DNA of 51,165 nt, taken from RGIG2707 sp045600065 (GTDB lineage Bacteria; Bacillota; Clostridia; Peptostreptococcales; Anaerovoracaceae). The stretch spans positions 1-51,165 of the forward strand of contig JAZRXE010000069.1 in assembly GCA_045600065.1 (NCBI GenBank). The letters run 5' to 3'. Under the pieces are notes generated by a model, which saw only the letters and a list, made by a program, of their open reading frames with translations, was not told the origin of the DNA and did not search any database. A program made the position numbers and the translations under genes. This document shows positions 43,398-51,165 of this stretch, in pieces (positions within the stretch are counted from its first letter, which is position 1; the number at the start of each line of letters is the position of its first letter).

Positions 43398-44249
43398 ATG
43401 CACAGAATAGTCAACGAACATCCGGGAACTATCAGGGGACTGGCACGCCAGACCCTGAGAGGCAAGTGGGCAGACGGCCTGATCGTAATGATCATCAGCT
43501 ATGTTCTGACCAACATTCCCGTCAGTATTATGTACAGGATCAGTCAGGGAAGCCTTATGGGCATGCTAAGCTCCATTTACTCCACACTGATCGCAGGCCC
43601 TCTAAACCTGGGCATGGCCTGGTTCTTTCTGAGGACCTTCCGTCAGCAGGATTCGGATTACAACGACATGCTGATAGGCGTGGAGTTTAAACAGAACGCA
43701 ATAATGCTCTATCTTATAATCTACTTCAGGACTCTGTTCGGATTCATGCTTTTTGTGATCCCGGGAGTCATAGCCATGCTGAGATTCAGCCAGGCCTTCA
43801 ACATACTTGCGGATAATCCGCTGAAGAGCCCTCAGCAGTGCATGTTCGAGAGCGAGTTCCTGATGAACGGCAACAAGACAGCCTTCTTCAATCTTCAGAT
43901 CAGCTTTATCGGATGGTACTTTCTGGCCTCCCTGCCCCAGTCTGTCTGGAGCTTTATGCTGACCGGAGGCTCCGCGTATACATCCTCCGGAGATCTGAAC
44001 CAGCTTATGGCAGCCTACGGCCAAATCAATGCCAACCTGGGCTACGAGCTGCTGGGCATGCTCAACCTTGTGGTGGATGTCTACAGATCCACGGCAAATG
44101 CCTGCTTCTACGATCTGCTGACAGGCAATCTGGTGCTCAGGGGCTACGACGATTATAACGGCGGCTACGATGATTACTACGGCAGCACCCGCAACCCCTT
44201 CACAGGCGAGGACACGGAATTTCAGGACACAGATTCGAGGGACCTGTAA
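43398..44249 (+). CDS. DUF975 integral membrane protein
   Basis: A 283-residue protein of the DUF975 family with about five or six membrane segments. Family features are the N-terminal ARQTLRGKW segment, the GPLNLGMAWFFL motif and FVIPGVIAMLRFSQAFNIL. A Tyr/Asp/Gly-rich C-terminal tail (YDDYNGGYDDYYG) is soluble. The function of the family is unknown. AGGAG lies 5 bases before the ATG. The TAA stop shares its last base with the murE start. Confidence 0.88.
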   Translation: MHRIVNEHPGTIRGLARQTLRGKWADGLIVMIISYVLTNIPVSIMYRISQGSLMGMLSSIYSTLIAGPLNLGMAWFFLRTFRQQDSDYNDMLIGVEFKQNAIMLYLIIYFRTLFGFMLFVIPGVIAMLRFSQAFNILADNPLKSPQQCMFESEFLMNGNKTAFFNLQISFIGWYFLASLPQSVWSFMLTGGSAYTSSGDLNQLMAAYGQINANLGYELLGMLNLVVDVYRSTANACFYDLLTGNLVLRGYDDYNGGYDDYYGSTRNPFTGEDTEFQDTDSRDL

Positions 44250-45751
44250 TGTACTGCAAAAAGATTAAAGACATAAGCGAATATACAGCCGCCCTCAACG
44301 AGGCCGGCCTGCTGACGGCAGAGCCGGGGCTCAAGGGCAGCTCTGTTCTGCATTTAAGCTGCGATTCAAGAGATGTGAAGCCCGGAACGCTTTTTATCTG
44401 CAAGGGTGCGGGCTTTAAGGAAGAATATCTGAAAAAAGCCAAAGAGCTGGGAGCCTTCTGCTGCGTGGCGGAAAGCGATTACAGCGATGTGCTGCCCTGC
44501 ATAGCCGTAAACGACGTAAGGCGCAGCATGGCTGTGCTCGCAAGCCTTTACAACTGCAATGCGTGGAGCAGCTTTCCCCTGGTGGGTATGACAGGAACAA
44601 AGGGCAAGACCACCACTCTGTATTACATAAAGGCTGCCGCGGAGCGCTTCTTCAGGCGCACAGCCAAGGGGCCGTTCTGCTACCTTTCCACCATAGACAC
44701 CTTCGACGGTAAGGAATTCTTCGAATCCCATCTGACTACTCCCGAGCCGCTGGAGCTTGGTCTGCGCTTTGAAAACGCTGCAGCCGCCGGAGCCGCGGCA
44801 CTGGTAATGGAGGTATCCTCCCAGGCCCTCAAATATGACAGGACCTACGGAGTGCGCTTCGATATAGGAGCTTTCCTCAACTTCGGGCCCGATCACATAG
44901 GCGATACCGAGCACCCCGATGTGGAGGATTATTTCAATTCGAAGCTCAAGCTCTTCGAGCAGTGCAAAACCGCCATAGTCAATATCGACAGCGAAAGATC
45001 AGAAGATATACTCAAAGCCGCTGAGCGCTGCGAAAGGCTTGTTAGCTATTCACCCTCCGGAAATACCAAGGCTGACTACAGGGCAGAGAATATCAGAAAA
45101 GAAAACGGCATGACAGCCTTCGGGATATACCGGGGCAATGAGCTTTACGCGAACATAAAGCTGGGCATGCCCGGGCTTTTCAACGCAGACAATGCCCTTG
45201 CGGCAGCAGTTATATGCGCAGAGCTGGGCATACCCGCCGAGGATCTGGAGGCAGCCCTTCCGGGCGCCAGAGCCGCAGGCCGCATGGAGTACTTCTTCAA
45301 TAAGCAGAGAGATCTGACCGTGCTTGTGGACTACGCCCACAACGAGCTCAGCTATCAGAAGCTTTTCGAATCGGTAAAGGAGGAATTCCCAGGAAAGCGT
45401 GTGGAAATACTCTTCGGCTGCCCCGGAGGCAAGGGGCTTTCCAGGCGTGAATCCCTGCCCAGAATATCCGCGGCCTATGCCGACTACTGCTGGATCACGG
45501 AAGAAGACCCTGCCCTGGAGGATGTTATGGACATTTCGAGAGAGGTCTATTCCAATCTGATAAAATACGGAGGCAAGGGAGAGATAATAGCCGACCGGGA
45601 GGAGGCCATAACAAAGGCAATGAGCTCAGCCCCGCCGGGCACTGTGCTTATACTTGCGGCCAAGGGCCGTGAGCTCTACCAGCACAGAGGCTATGAATAT
45701 GTTGAAATAAAATCTGATGCCGCGCTGGCAGAAGAACTCATAGATAAATAG
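44249..45751 (+). CDS. murE: UDP-N-acetylmuramoyl-tripeptide synthetase, MurE-like
   Basis: A 500-residue Mur ligase that adds the third residue to UDP-MurNAc-L-Ala-D-Glu. The ATP motif is GMTGTKGKTTTL, followed by MEVSSQAL and LNFGPDHIGDTEH, then VDYAHN in the C-terminal domain. The place where diaminopimelate-specific MurE proteins have DNPR reads EEDPAL here, closer to the DNPA-like form of lysine-specific enzymes. So the residue added may be L-lysine or another diamino acid; this is inference. A role outside the wall, as in some MurE-like proteins, is not excluded. It is the last gene of the murI run. Confidence 0.88.
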   Translation: MYCKKIKDISEYTAALNEAGLLTAEPGLKGSSVLHLSCDSRDVKPGTLFICKGAGFKEEYLKKAKELGAFCCVAESDYSDVLPCIAVNDVRRSMAVLASLYNCNAWSSFPLVGMTGTKGKTTTLYYIKAAAERFFRRTAKGPFCYLSTIDTFDGKEFFESHLTTPEPLELGLRFENAAAAGAAALVMEVSSQALKYDRTYGVRFDIGAFLNFGPDHIGDTEHPDVEDYFNSKLKLFEQCKTAIVNIDSERSEDILKAAERCERLVSYSPSGNTKADYRAENIRKENGMTAFGIYRGNELYANIKLGMPGLFNADNALAAAVICAELGIPAEDLEAALPGARAAGRMEYFFNKQRDLTVLVDYAHNELSYQKLFESVKEEFPGKRVEILFGCPGGKGLSRRESLPRISAAYADYCWITEEDPALEDVMDISREVYSNLIKYGGKGEIIADREEAITKAMSSAPPGTVLILAAKGRELYQHRGYEYVEIKSDAALAEELIDK

Positions 45752-45796
45752 AAAACCATGAACATTTCTTTGCAAAGGGTTAACAAAGGTGTTTTT

Positions 45797-48307
45797 ATGA
45801 ACAAAACCATCAGAAGATCATTAAATATAATATTGAGCGTGATCTTTGCCGCAGCGGCGGCGGTAAGCGCATTTGCCGCAGAGCCTGTACAGGCTGGCAG
45901 CATGGAAGAGCTGAAGGCTGCCATAGCCCTGCAGGCAGAGTCGATACAGCTTACTGCCGACATAGATGCAGATGAGCTTCTGCGCTTTGATCATTCCGTT
46001 GCCATAGACGGAAACGGCCACAACATCAACCGCGCCGAGGGCTACGAGGATGTACTTCTGCTGTTCACCGGAGAAAAGGCCCTGGTGGAAAACCTTACCG
46101 TAGACGGCAAAAATCTCCCTGCCATCGATCAAAGGCACAATAATGACGGCACCTATGATTATAATGGGCAGACTGTCACAGACGGAATACCCTATTTTTA
46201 CTGGTTTTCAGCTGTTGTGGCATGTAAGGATACAAGTCTTACAATGAACGACTGCAGCATCGTGAACAACAGTGCCGAGGGAATCTACTCCACTCACATC
46301 CTTGAAATGAACAGATGTACCGTATCCGGCAACACCTATGGCGTTGATGTTTACGTGGAGGAGGACAGTGATCAGGGCTGCCGGCTTATAATGACAGACT
46401 GCACCGTCACAGGAAATTCCGCTGACGGAATATTCTACGACAGCTACGACCCGGAGCGCAGCCTGGGTGTTTTCAGCATCAGCGGAAGCAACATCACAGA
46501 CAACGGCAGCACCGGACTTGATCTGTGGGATGCCAGGGAGTGCGTCATCAAAGACTGCATCATAAGCGGCAATCAGTACTCGGGCATTTATGCAGACACT
46601 ATAGATCTTCTGACCATCAGCGACTGTATAGTAAACGGCAATACCGCAAGCAACGAAAGCGGCGGCGGATTGTATTTATGCAATGTAAATGCGCAGCTTC
46701 TGGGAAAGACAGTCGTAAAGAACAATTCCGTGACCCATTCTAACGGCAGCGGCCTCAGCTGGGGCTCAGGCGGCGGTATATACATCGAATCGGGAAAGCT
46801 CAGCATAGGAGATGACTGTGCCATCGAAGGCAACTATGCCCAGTACTACGGCGGCGGCATCTGCATAGGCGAAAACGCCGAGCTTAAAATGAACAGCATA
46901 TGCTGCTGGAACAACGCATCTTCAGGGGGAAACGACATATACTTCGGAGAGGATCATCACGGCTATTGCCTTGCCTACGATCCCAATAACGGCACCGCCA
47001 GGACCTTATACTGCGCAGACACACAGGCATCATCTTCCGATGTCGAAGCCGCAGAATGCATGTTCAACAGACCCTGCAACCTGTTCAGCCTGTGGAACAC
47101 CGCACCGGACGGCAGCGGACAGAGCGTTGAGCCCGGACAAAGCGTCGATACGGGCCGTATCCCCGTTTTATATGCTGTATGGAGAAAAGCATTCATTCTC
47201 GAAAGCCTGCCCGGGGGAGAAGGCGTTACCAATATGCCTGCTCCCGCAGAGGTCGACGGCACATACAGGATATATACAGTTAGCTCCGAAAAGCCCCTAA
47301 GAGCCGGTTATGAATTTATCTGCTGGCTGCTTGACTACGATGTATTCGACAGCGCAGATTACAAGGTCAACTATTTCATTTACGGAACAAATACAAGCAT
47401 CATGTCCTCAGTTTCCGGAAATGCGGGCATAGGAGAAACAGTAAATCTCAGCGCCCCGACCATCGCCCATTACAGCTTCCGCGGCTCAACTGTCAGCAGA
47501 CAGGCATACGAAGAAGGCAAAAGCCTTATCGATCTGACCATATCCGAAGACAGCCTCGAAAATGAAGTCACCTTCTGGTATGAACCCGTATACCACAGCC
47601 TGAACTATGTGGTATACGGAACGTCTCCCGAAGGTCCAATGACTCCCGAGCCTGTTACAGATATACCTGACGGAGGCTCCGCGACTCTGGCTGAATTGCC
47701 TTCGTACAGCGCTCCTGATCCCATATACGATTCATATATAGTCAGATATCTTGAAGTGGGTACTGATCAGGAAATTGCACCGACAAGACATGTCAGCGGA
47801 GTAACGATCGGAGGAACAGCCACTGATCAGGCGATCGATATTGACGGATACGAGCTTGTCGGCGACCCTGAACAGAAAACTACTATAAAGCAGCAATTCA
47901 AAGATATTTACTCATTCAGAGGATGGTATGCAGACCTGTATGACAGATACTCACAGTACGGCAGCAGCATCAGCAATATCACTGAAGATATTACGGTATA
48001 CGGGCAGTGGGATTGTGAGACCATAGAGCTGGCAAGAAACGAGATAATATTCTACTATCAACAGAAGCCGGCAGTACAAAATGGTTCATATACTGTCATT
48101 TATATAGATTGGGAAACCAATAATAAAATAGCACCTGATAAAACTGTTTATGATGCTGTAATCGGTGAGGTGATTACAGAAGATGCGGAAGATCTTACAA
48201 GGTTCAACTATTATCCGTTCTACAACTCGTACACATGGGCAGTCAATGATGGTGATGTAATAGTATTCCCCTATTATTACAGGGATCCGCACGACTATGA
48301 TAATTAA
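45797..48307 (+). CDS. Exported right-handed beta-helix surface protein
   Basis: An 836-residue secreted protein. Residues 1-27 form a signal peptide (MNKTIRRSLNIILSVIF then an alanine-rich region, AFA cleavage). Residues of about 40-330 are parallel beta-helix repeats of the pectate-lyase type, with many N/D-G-T/S and SGN turns such as CTVTGNSADG and CIISGNQYSG. The second half has beta-sandwich modules: one closely resembling the tail of the BspA-like protein at 40-2214 (EFICWLLDYD ... EVTFWYEP), and MucBP-like segments (YLEVGTDQEIAPT, YIDWETNNKIAPD). The start at 45797 follows AAAGG by 7 bases. No LPXTG or membrane anchor is present. A carbohydrate- or mucin-binding role is inference. Confidence 0.85.
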   Translation: MNKTIRRSLNIILSVIFAAAAAVSAFAAEPVQAGSMEELKAAIALQAESIQLTADIDADELLRFDHSVAIDGNGHNINRAEGYEDVLLLFTGEKALVENLTVDGKNLPAIDQRHNNDGTYDYNGQTVTDGIPYFYWFSAVVACKDTSLTMNDCSIVNNSAEGIYSTHILEMNRCTVSGNTYGVDVYVEEDSDQGCRLIMTDCTVTGNSADGIFYDSYDPERSLGVFSISGSNITDNGSTGLDLWDARECVIKDCIISGNQYSGIYADTIDLLTISDCIVNGNTASNESGGGLYLCNVNAQLLGKTVVKNNSVTHSNGSGLSWGSGGGIYIESGKLSIGDDCAIEGNYAQYYGGGICIGENAELKMNSICCWNNASSGGNDIYFGEDHHGYCLAYDPNNGTARTLYCADTQASSSDVEAAECMFNRPCNLFSLWNTAPDGSGQSVEPGQSVDTGRIPVLYAVWRKAFILESLPGGEGVTNMPAPAEVDGTYRIYTVSSEKPLRAGYEFICWLLDYDVFDSADYKVNYFIYGTNTSIMSSVSGNAGIGETVNLSAPTIAHYSFRGSTVSRQAYEEGKSLIDLTISEDSLENEVTFWYEPVYHSLNYVVYGTSPEGPMTPEPVTDIPDGGSATLAELPSYSAPDPIYDSYIVRYLEVGTDQEIAPTRHVSGVTIGGTATDQAIDIDGYELVGDPEQKTTIKQQFKDIYSFRGWYADLYDRYSQYGSSISNITEDITVYGQWDCETIELARNEIIFYYQQKPAVQNGSYTVIYIDWETNNKIAPDKTVYDAVIGEVITEDAEDLTRFNYYPFYNSYTWAVNDGDVIVFPYYYRDPHDYDN

Positions 48308-48331
48308 CCGGAGCTGAACATACACTATCCA

Positions 48332-48360
48332 TCCCCTTCATCACCATTCGATGAGGGGGA
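48332..48360 (+). terminator. Terminator-like hairpin after the beta-helix gene
   Basis: CCCCTTCATC and GATGAGGGGG form a 10-bp stem with one weak pair, followed by ATATTTA. It lies about 25 bases after the stop of the beta-helix gene. The T tract is poor, so the neighbouring hairpin may do most of the work. Confidence 0.55.
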
Positions 48361-48374
48361 TATTTACAGCACAC

Positions 48375-48407
48375 AAAAGCCGCCATTCTTTACAGATGGC
48401 GGCTTTT
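48375..48407. terminator. Bidirectional terminator between the beta-helix gene and the AgcS gene
   Basis: AAAAGCCGCCAT and ATGGCGGCTTTT form a perfect 12-bp stem with a 9-base loop, giving a T run on both strands. It separates two convergent genes. Confidence 0.85.
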
Positions 48408-48469
48408 CAGTGATTCGTCTTTCCCGGTGCAGCCGTTATGCCGGCGGCTTTGCCATATGCATAATAAAG

Positions 48470-49834
48470 CTATTTGTCCAGCTTTCTGGAGTAGAAATCG
48501 TTCTTGCCTGCGGCAACCTCGCCGGCAAGCACTATCAGAGCGATCAGGTTGGGAATTATGATGAGTCCGTTGCAGGTATCTGCCAGATCCCATACCAGGC
48601 CCAGAGTGCTGTAGGAGCCCACCATGATGAATACTATCCACAGGAATTTGACTGCGATCTTGCTTTTGGGTCCGAACAGATATATCCATGCCTTTTCCAT
48701 GTAGTTGTAATAAGTGATCAGGCAGGAGAAGCCGAAGAGCACAGAGGCCATCAGAACCACATACTGTCCCCATTCGCCGGGCAGCATGGTCCTAAAGGCT
48801 GACATGGTCAGTGCAACGCCATCCAGACCGGAATCCCACAGCCCGGAGAGCACTATGGTAAGACCTGTTACCGTGCAGACTATGCAGGTATCAACGAAGA
48901 CCTCAAGAGGCCCCCAGATCGCCTGCTCGGAGGGTTCGGAGACAGTGGCTGCCGCATGTGTAACAGCGGCGCTGCCTACACCGGCTTCGTTGGAGAAAAT
49001 GCCCCTTGCCATGCCGTAGCGCATAACGGTCAGGACGCTGACTCCTGCGGCTCCGCCGAAAACTGAGGCCGGATCAAAGGCGCTTTTTACGATAAGAGCC
49101 AGGGCCGCGGGAACCTCTGCGATGTGGATCACAAGCACGGCCAGTCCGCAGAGCAGATAGGCTCCTGCCATAAAGGGGGCCAGCATACCGCAGACCTCAC
49201 CGATTCTGGTGATGCCTCCGAATACTACCACAGCGGTGCATACCGCAAGCACTGCGCCTGTTGCCAGAGGTGCCACGCCGAAGGACTCGTTTACGGCTCC
49301 TGAAATGGTATTGGTATCAACAACAGCGGAGATTATTATGCTGAAGAACAGGAAGAGCACTGCAACTATCCTGCCCAGCAGAGGTGAATGCAATCCGGCG
49401 GAAATGTAATACATCGGACCGCCCATAAAGGTGCCGTCCTCGGCTCTTTCTCTGTAGGCCACACCCAGATATACCTCAGCGAACTTGGTCGCCATACCTA
49501 CAAGGGCAGCGATCTCCATCCAGAACAGCGCACCGGGGCCTCCGCAAACCAGCGCGGTAGCTACACCCGCAATGTTTCCGGAGCCTACAACAGCGGATAC
49601 CGAGGCCATGGCAGCCTGAAAGGAAGTGATCTCGCCCTCCCCTGCATGGCTCTCCCTGGTTTCCTTAAAGGACTTTACATAGGTGTTTCTTATAAGGAAG
49701 CCCCAGTTTTTGAACTGGATGAATCCAAGCTTAAAGGTCATGAACAGACCGACGCCCATGATCAGGGCAATTGTGGGCGCACCCCACACAAAATCGTTGA
49801 CGATCCCGTTGATATCAGCAATTCTATCCAGCAT
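48470..49834 (-). CDS. Alanine/glycine:cation symporter, AgcS family
   Basis: A 454-residue sodium-coupled amino-acid transporter with about 11 membrane segments. Family signatures are GSGNIAGVATALVCGGPGALFW, MATKFAEVYLGVAYRE, GGPMYYI and FSNEAGVGSAAVTHA. It would import alanine or glycine with Na+. It lies 4 bases after the stop of the Orn/Lys/Arg decarboxylase gene, so the two are very likely co-transcribed. The terminator at 48375-48407 ends the transcript. Confidence 0.93.
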   Translation of the reverse strand: MLDRIADINGIVNDFVWGAPTIALIMGVGLFMTFKLGFIQFKNWGFLIRNTYVKSFKETRESHAGEGEITSFQAAMASVSAVVGSGNIAGVATALVCGGPGALFWMEIAALVGMATKFAEVYLGVAYRERAEDGTFMGGPMYYISAGLHSPLLGRIVAVLFLFFSIIISAVVDTNTISGAVNESFGVAPLATGAVLAVCTAVVVFGGITRIGEVCGMLAPFMAGAYLLCGLAVLVIHIAEVPAALALIVKSAFDPASVFGGAAGVSVLTVMRYGMARGIFSNEAGVGSAAVTHAAATVSEPSEQAIWGPLEVFVDTCIVCTVTGLTIVLSGLWDSGLDGVALTMSAFRTMLPGEWGQYVVLMASVLFGFSCLITYYNYMEKAWIYLFGPKSKIAVKFLWIVFIMVGSYSTLGLVWDLADTCNGLIIIPNLIALIVLAGEVAAGKNDFYSRKLDK

Positions 49835-49838
49835 GGCC

Positions 49839-51165
49839 CTACTCCTCTATAATCAGCACGGTCTCCAGCGTGGGGTCAGACGGACCCTGCAGGTGACCCT
49901 TCCTTGCCTTGTATTCGGTAAGGAAATCAAATACTTCGTCGGACATCCTCTCGCCGTTGTAGATAACGGGAATCCCGGGAGGATATGGAGCGATCATTTC
50001 GCCCATGACCTTGCCTCTGCAGTCCTTCCAGGCTATGCGCTTTTTGGAGCTGAAATAGGCATTTCTGGGGGAAATGACATATTCGGGCTGAGGAGGCAGC
50101 GGTGTGGCTGCGGGAAGAGGACTGCCCTCGGCGCTGAATCTTGCGGAAATATCCCTGAGAGCCTCCACCAGATGATCCAGATCCTCCTTCTGATTGGCGA
50201 AGGTGACTATGGCAAGAGTATTTCTGTAATCTGCCTGCTCCATGTCGATATTGTATTCATCGAAAAGCATCTTTTTAAGATTGAAGCCCGTAATTCCGAT
50301 CTGGGCAGCACTGATAGTGAGCCTGGTTTCGTCAAGGTCGTTTATTCCGGCATTGCCGACGATCTCTCTGCCTGCGCATGCTATGCCGGCGATGGTATTG
50401 ATCTCTGCCCTTGCCGCCCGTGCAAGCTCCAGAGCGGTGTCTATCATGCCTGCTCCCCTCTGGGACATGTCATGGCGTGCCATGTCAAGAGAAGTCATAA
50501 GCAGATAAGAAGGACTGGTGCTCTGAACAAGATGCAGATTTGCTTCCAGCTGGCTGCGGTCCACAAGATCGCTCCTGACATGGATCATAGAGCTCTGTCC
50601 GAAGGATCCGGTCACCTTGTGAATGCTCTGCACCACAAGGTCTGCGCCTGCCGCAAGGCCCCCCATGGGAAGCTTGTCGGAGAAATAGCAGTGTGCTCCG
50701 TGTGCTTCGTCTACCATGAGAATGGCGCCGTGCCTGTGGCAGACCTCGGCAAGACCCTTGATATCGCTGGTGATGCCGAAATAAGTGGGGCTTACGACCA
50801 TCAGGCCCCTGCAGTCGGGGTTTTCACTGAACATCTTCTCCGCCTGCGCGGGAGTGATGCCGCCGTGGAGTCCCCAGGTGGGTTCAAGACCGGGCATGAT
50901 ATAGACCGGGTTGCCGCCTCCTATGATGAGACCCATAAGTGCCGACTTATGCGCATTCCTGGGTATGGCTATCTTTCCGCCTCCCCCGCAGCAGGTTATT
51001 ACCGCGGTCTGGTTGCCGCAGGTGCTGCCGTTCACAAGAAAATGCGTATAATCCGCACCCCACAGCTCTGCAGCCAGATCCTCGGCCTCCTTGATGGGGC
51101 CAGACGCGTTGTGCAGATCGTCAGTAAGCGGCGTTTCTGTCAGGTCAAAGCCGAATATGGCATCG
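49839..51165 (-). CDS. Orn/Lys/Arg decarboxylase family PLP enzyme (5' end outside the window)
   Basis: The frame is open to the right edge of the window, so the N-terminus is missing; about 440 residues are visible. The true upstream sequence reads FGFDLTETPLTDDLHN ... HFLVNGSTCGN, so any start near 51035 is false. The PLP-binding lysine is in QSIHKVTGSFGQSS, with DEAHGAH as the aspartate motif. The C-terminal domain has IAPYPPGIPVIYNGE. It belongs to the short SpeA/YaaO-type group that decarboxylates arginine, lysine or ornithine to make agmatine, cadaverine or putrescine. Substrate is not predictable from the visible part. Confidence 0.92.
   Translation of the reverse strand, partial: DAIFGFDLTETPLTDDLHNASGPIKEAEDLAAELWGADYTHFLVNGSTCGNQTAVITCCGGGGKIAIPRNAHKSALMGLIIGGGNPVYIMPGLEPTWGLHGGITPAQAEKMFSENPDCRGLMVVSPTYFGITSDIKGLAEVCHRHGAILMVDEAHGAHCYFSDKLPMGGLAAGADLVVQSIHKVTGSFGQSSMIHVRSDLVDRSQLEANLHLVQSTSPSYLLMTSLDMARHDMSQRGAGMIDTALELARAARAEINTIAGIACAGREIVGNAGINDLDETRLTISAAQIGITGFNLKKMLFDEYNIDMEQADYRNTLAIVTFANQKEDLDHLVEALRDISARFSAEGSPLPAATPLPPQPEYVISPRNAYFSSKKRIAWKDCRGKVMGEMIAPYPPGIPVIYNGERMSDEVFDFLTEYKARKGHLQGPSDPTLETVLIIEE

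Overview
The window looks like a chromosomal segment of a low-to-mid GC Gram-positive anaerobe of the Clostridia (Bacillota). The pointers are a plsX-rnc-smc-ftsY block, a T-box leader in front of valS, ylmH, comEC-holA, BspA-like surface proteins, CCA encoded in the tRNA gene, and strong AGGAGG-type ribosome binding sites with frequent TTG starts. Several genes handle amino acids or small peptides: a Na+/glutamate symporter, a Na+/alanine-glycine symporter, an M20 amidohydrolase, pyroglutamyl peptidase, an ornithine-cyclodeaminase-like protein, a thiazoline carboxylate hydrolase and an Orn/Lys/Arg decarboxylase. This suggests an amino-acid-using host. Species cannot be named from this sequence. 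No phage, plasmid, insertion sequence or CRISPR array was seen.

Layout. 1-2.5 kb: exported BspA-like protein and a tRNA-Val gene, both on the minus strand. 2.6-4.4 kb: M20 amidohydrolase and a small P-loop protein. 4.4-8.9 kb: comEC-holA-rlmN, read leftward. 8.9-11.1 kb: NERD-domain membrane protein and gltS; gltS is preceded by a strong terminator hairpin and a possible 53-residue ORF. 11.5-21.3 kb: plsX-rnc-smc-ftsY followed by a large class A penicillin-binding protein. 21.4-25.2 kb: a T-box-controlled unit of valS and a thiazoline carboxylate hydrolase gene, with a possible small membrane protein overlapping its leader. 25.4-33.2 kb (plus strand): a WYL regulator, a TetM/EF-G-like GTPase fused to a YacP/Rae1-type NYN nuclease domain, ylmH, a DUF1294 protein, and a 1028-residue protein I do not recognise. 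33.2-33.4 kb: tandem and inverted copies of a dispersed GGGGACGGTTCT repeat. 33.4-35.8 kb: two GNAT acetyltransferases around a CDP-alcohol phosphatidyltransferase, then a TetR regulator with a perfect 16-bp inverted operator. 35.9-41.9 kb: C45-family hydrolase, LOR/SDH-domain protein, pcp, an unrecognised protein, an RluA-type pseudouridine synthase and nadK, all minus. 42.1-48.3 kb (plus): murI, an acidic unknown protein, a DUF975 membrane protein, murE and an exported beta-helix protein. 48.5 kb to the end (minus): an AgcS symporter and a decarboxylase cut by the window edge.

How parts connect. The valS T-box carries a GUC specifier that matches the GAC anticodon of the tRNA-Val gene at the left end of the window, so both halves of this regulatory pair are present. 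The two exported proteins near the window ends share a C-terminal module. The most interesting items are the GTPase-nuclease fusion (candidate A-site mRNA cleavage factor), the 1028-residue orphan protein with the repeat cluster behind it, and the small membrane ORF that runs through the valS promoter and T-box leader.
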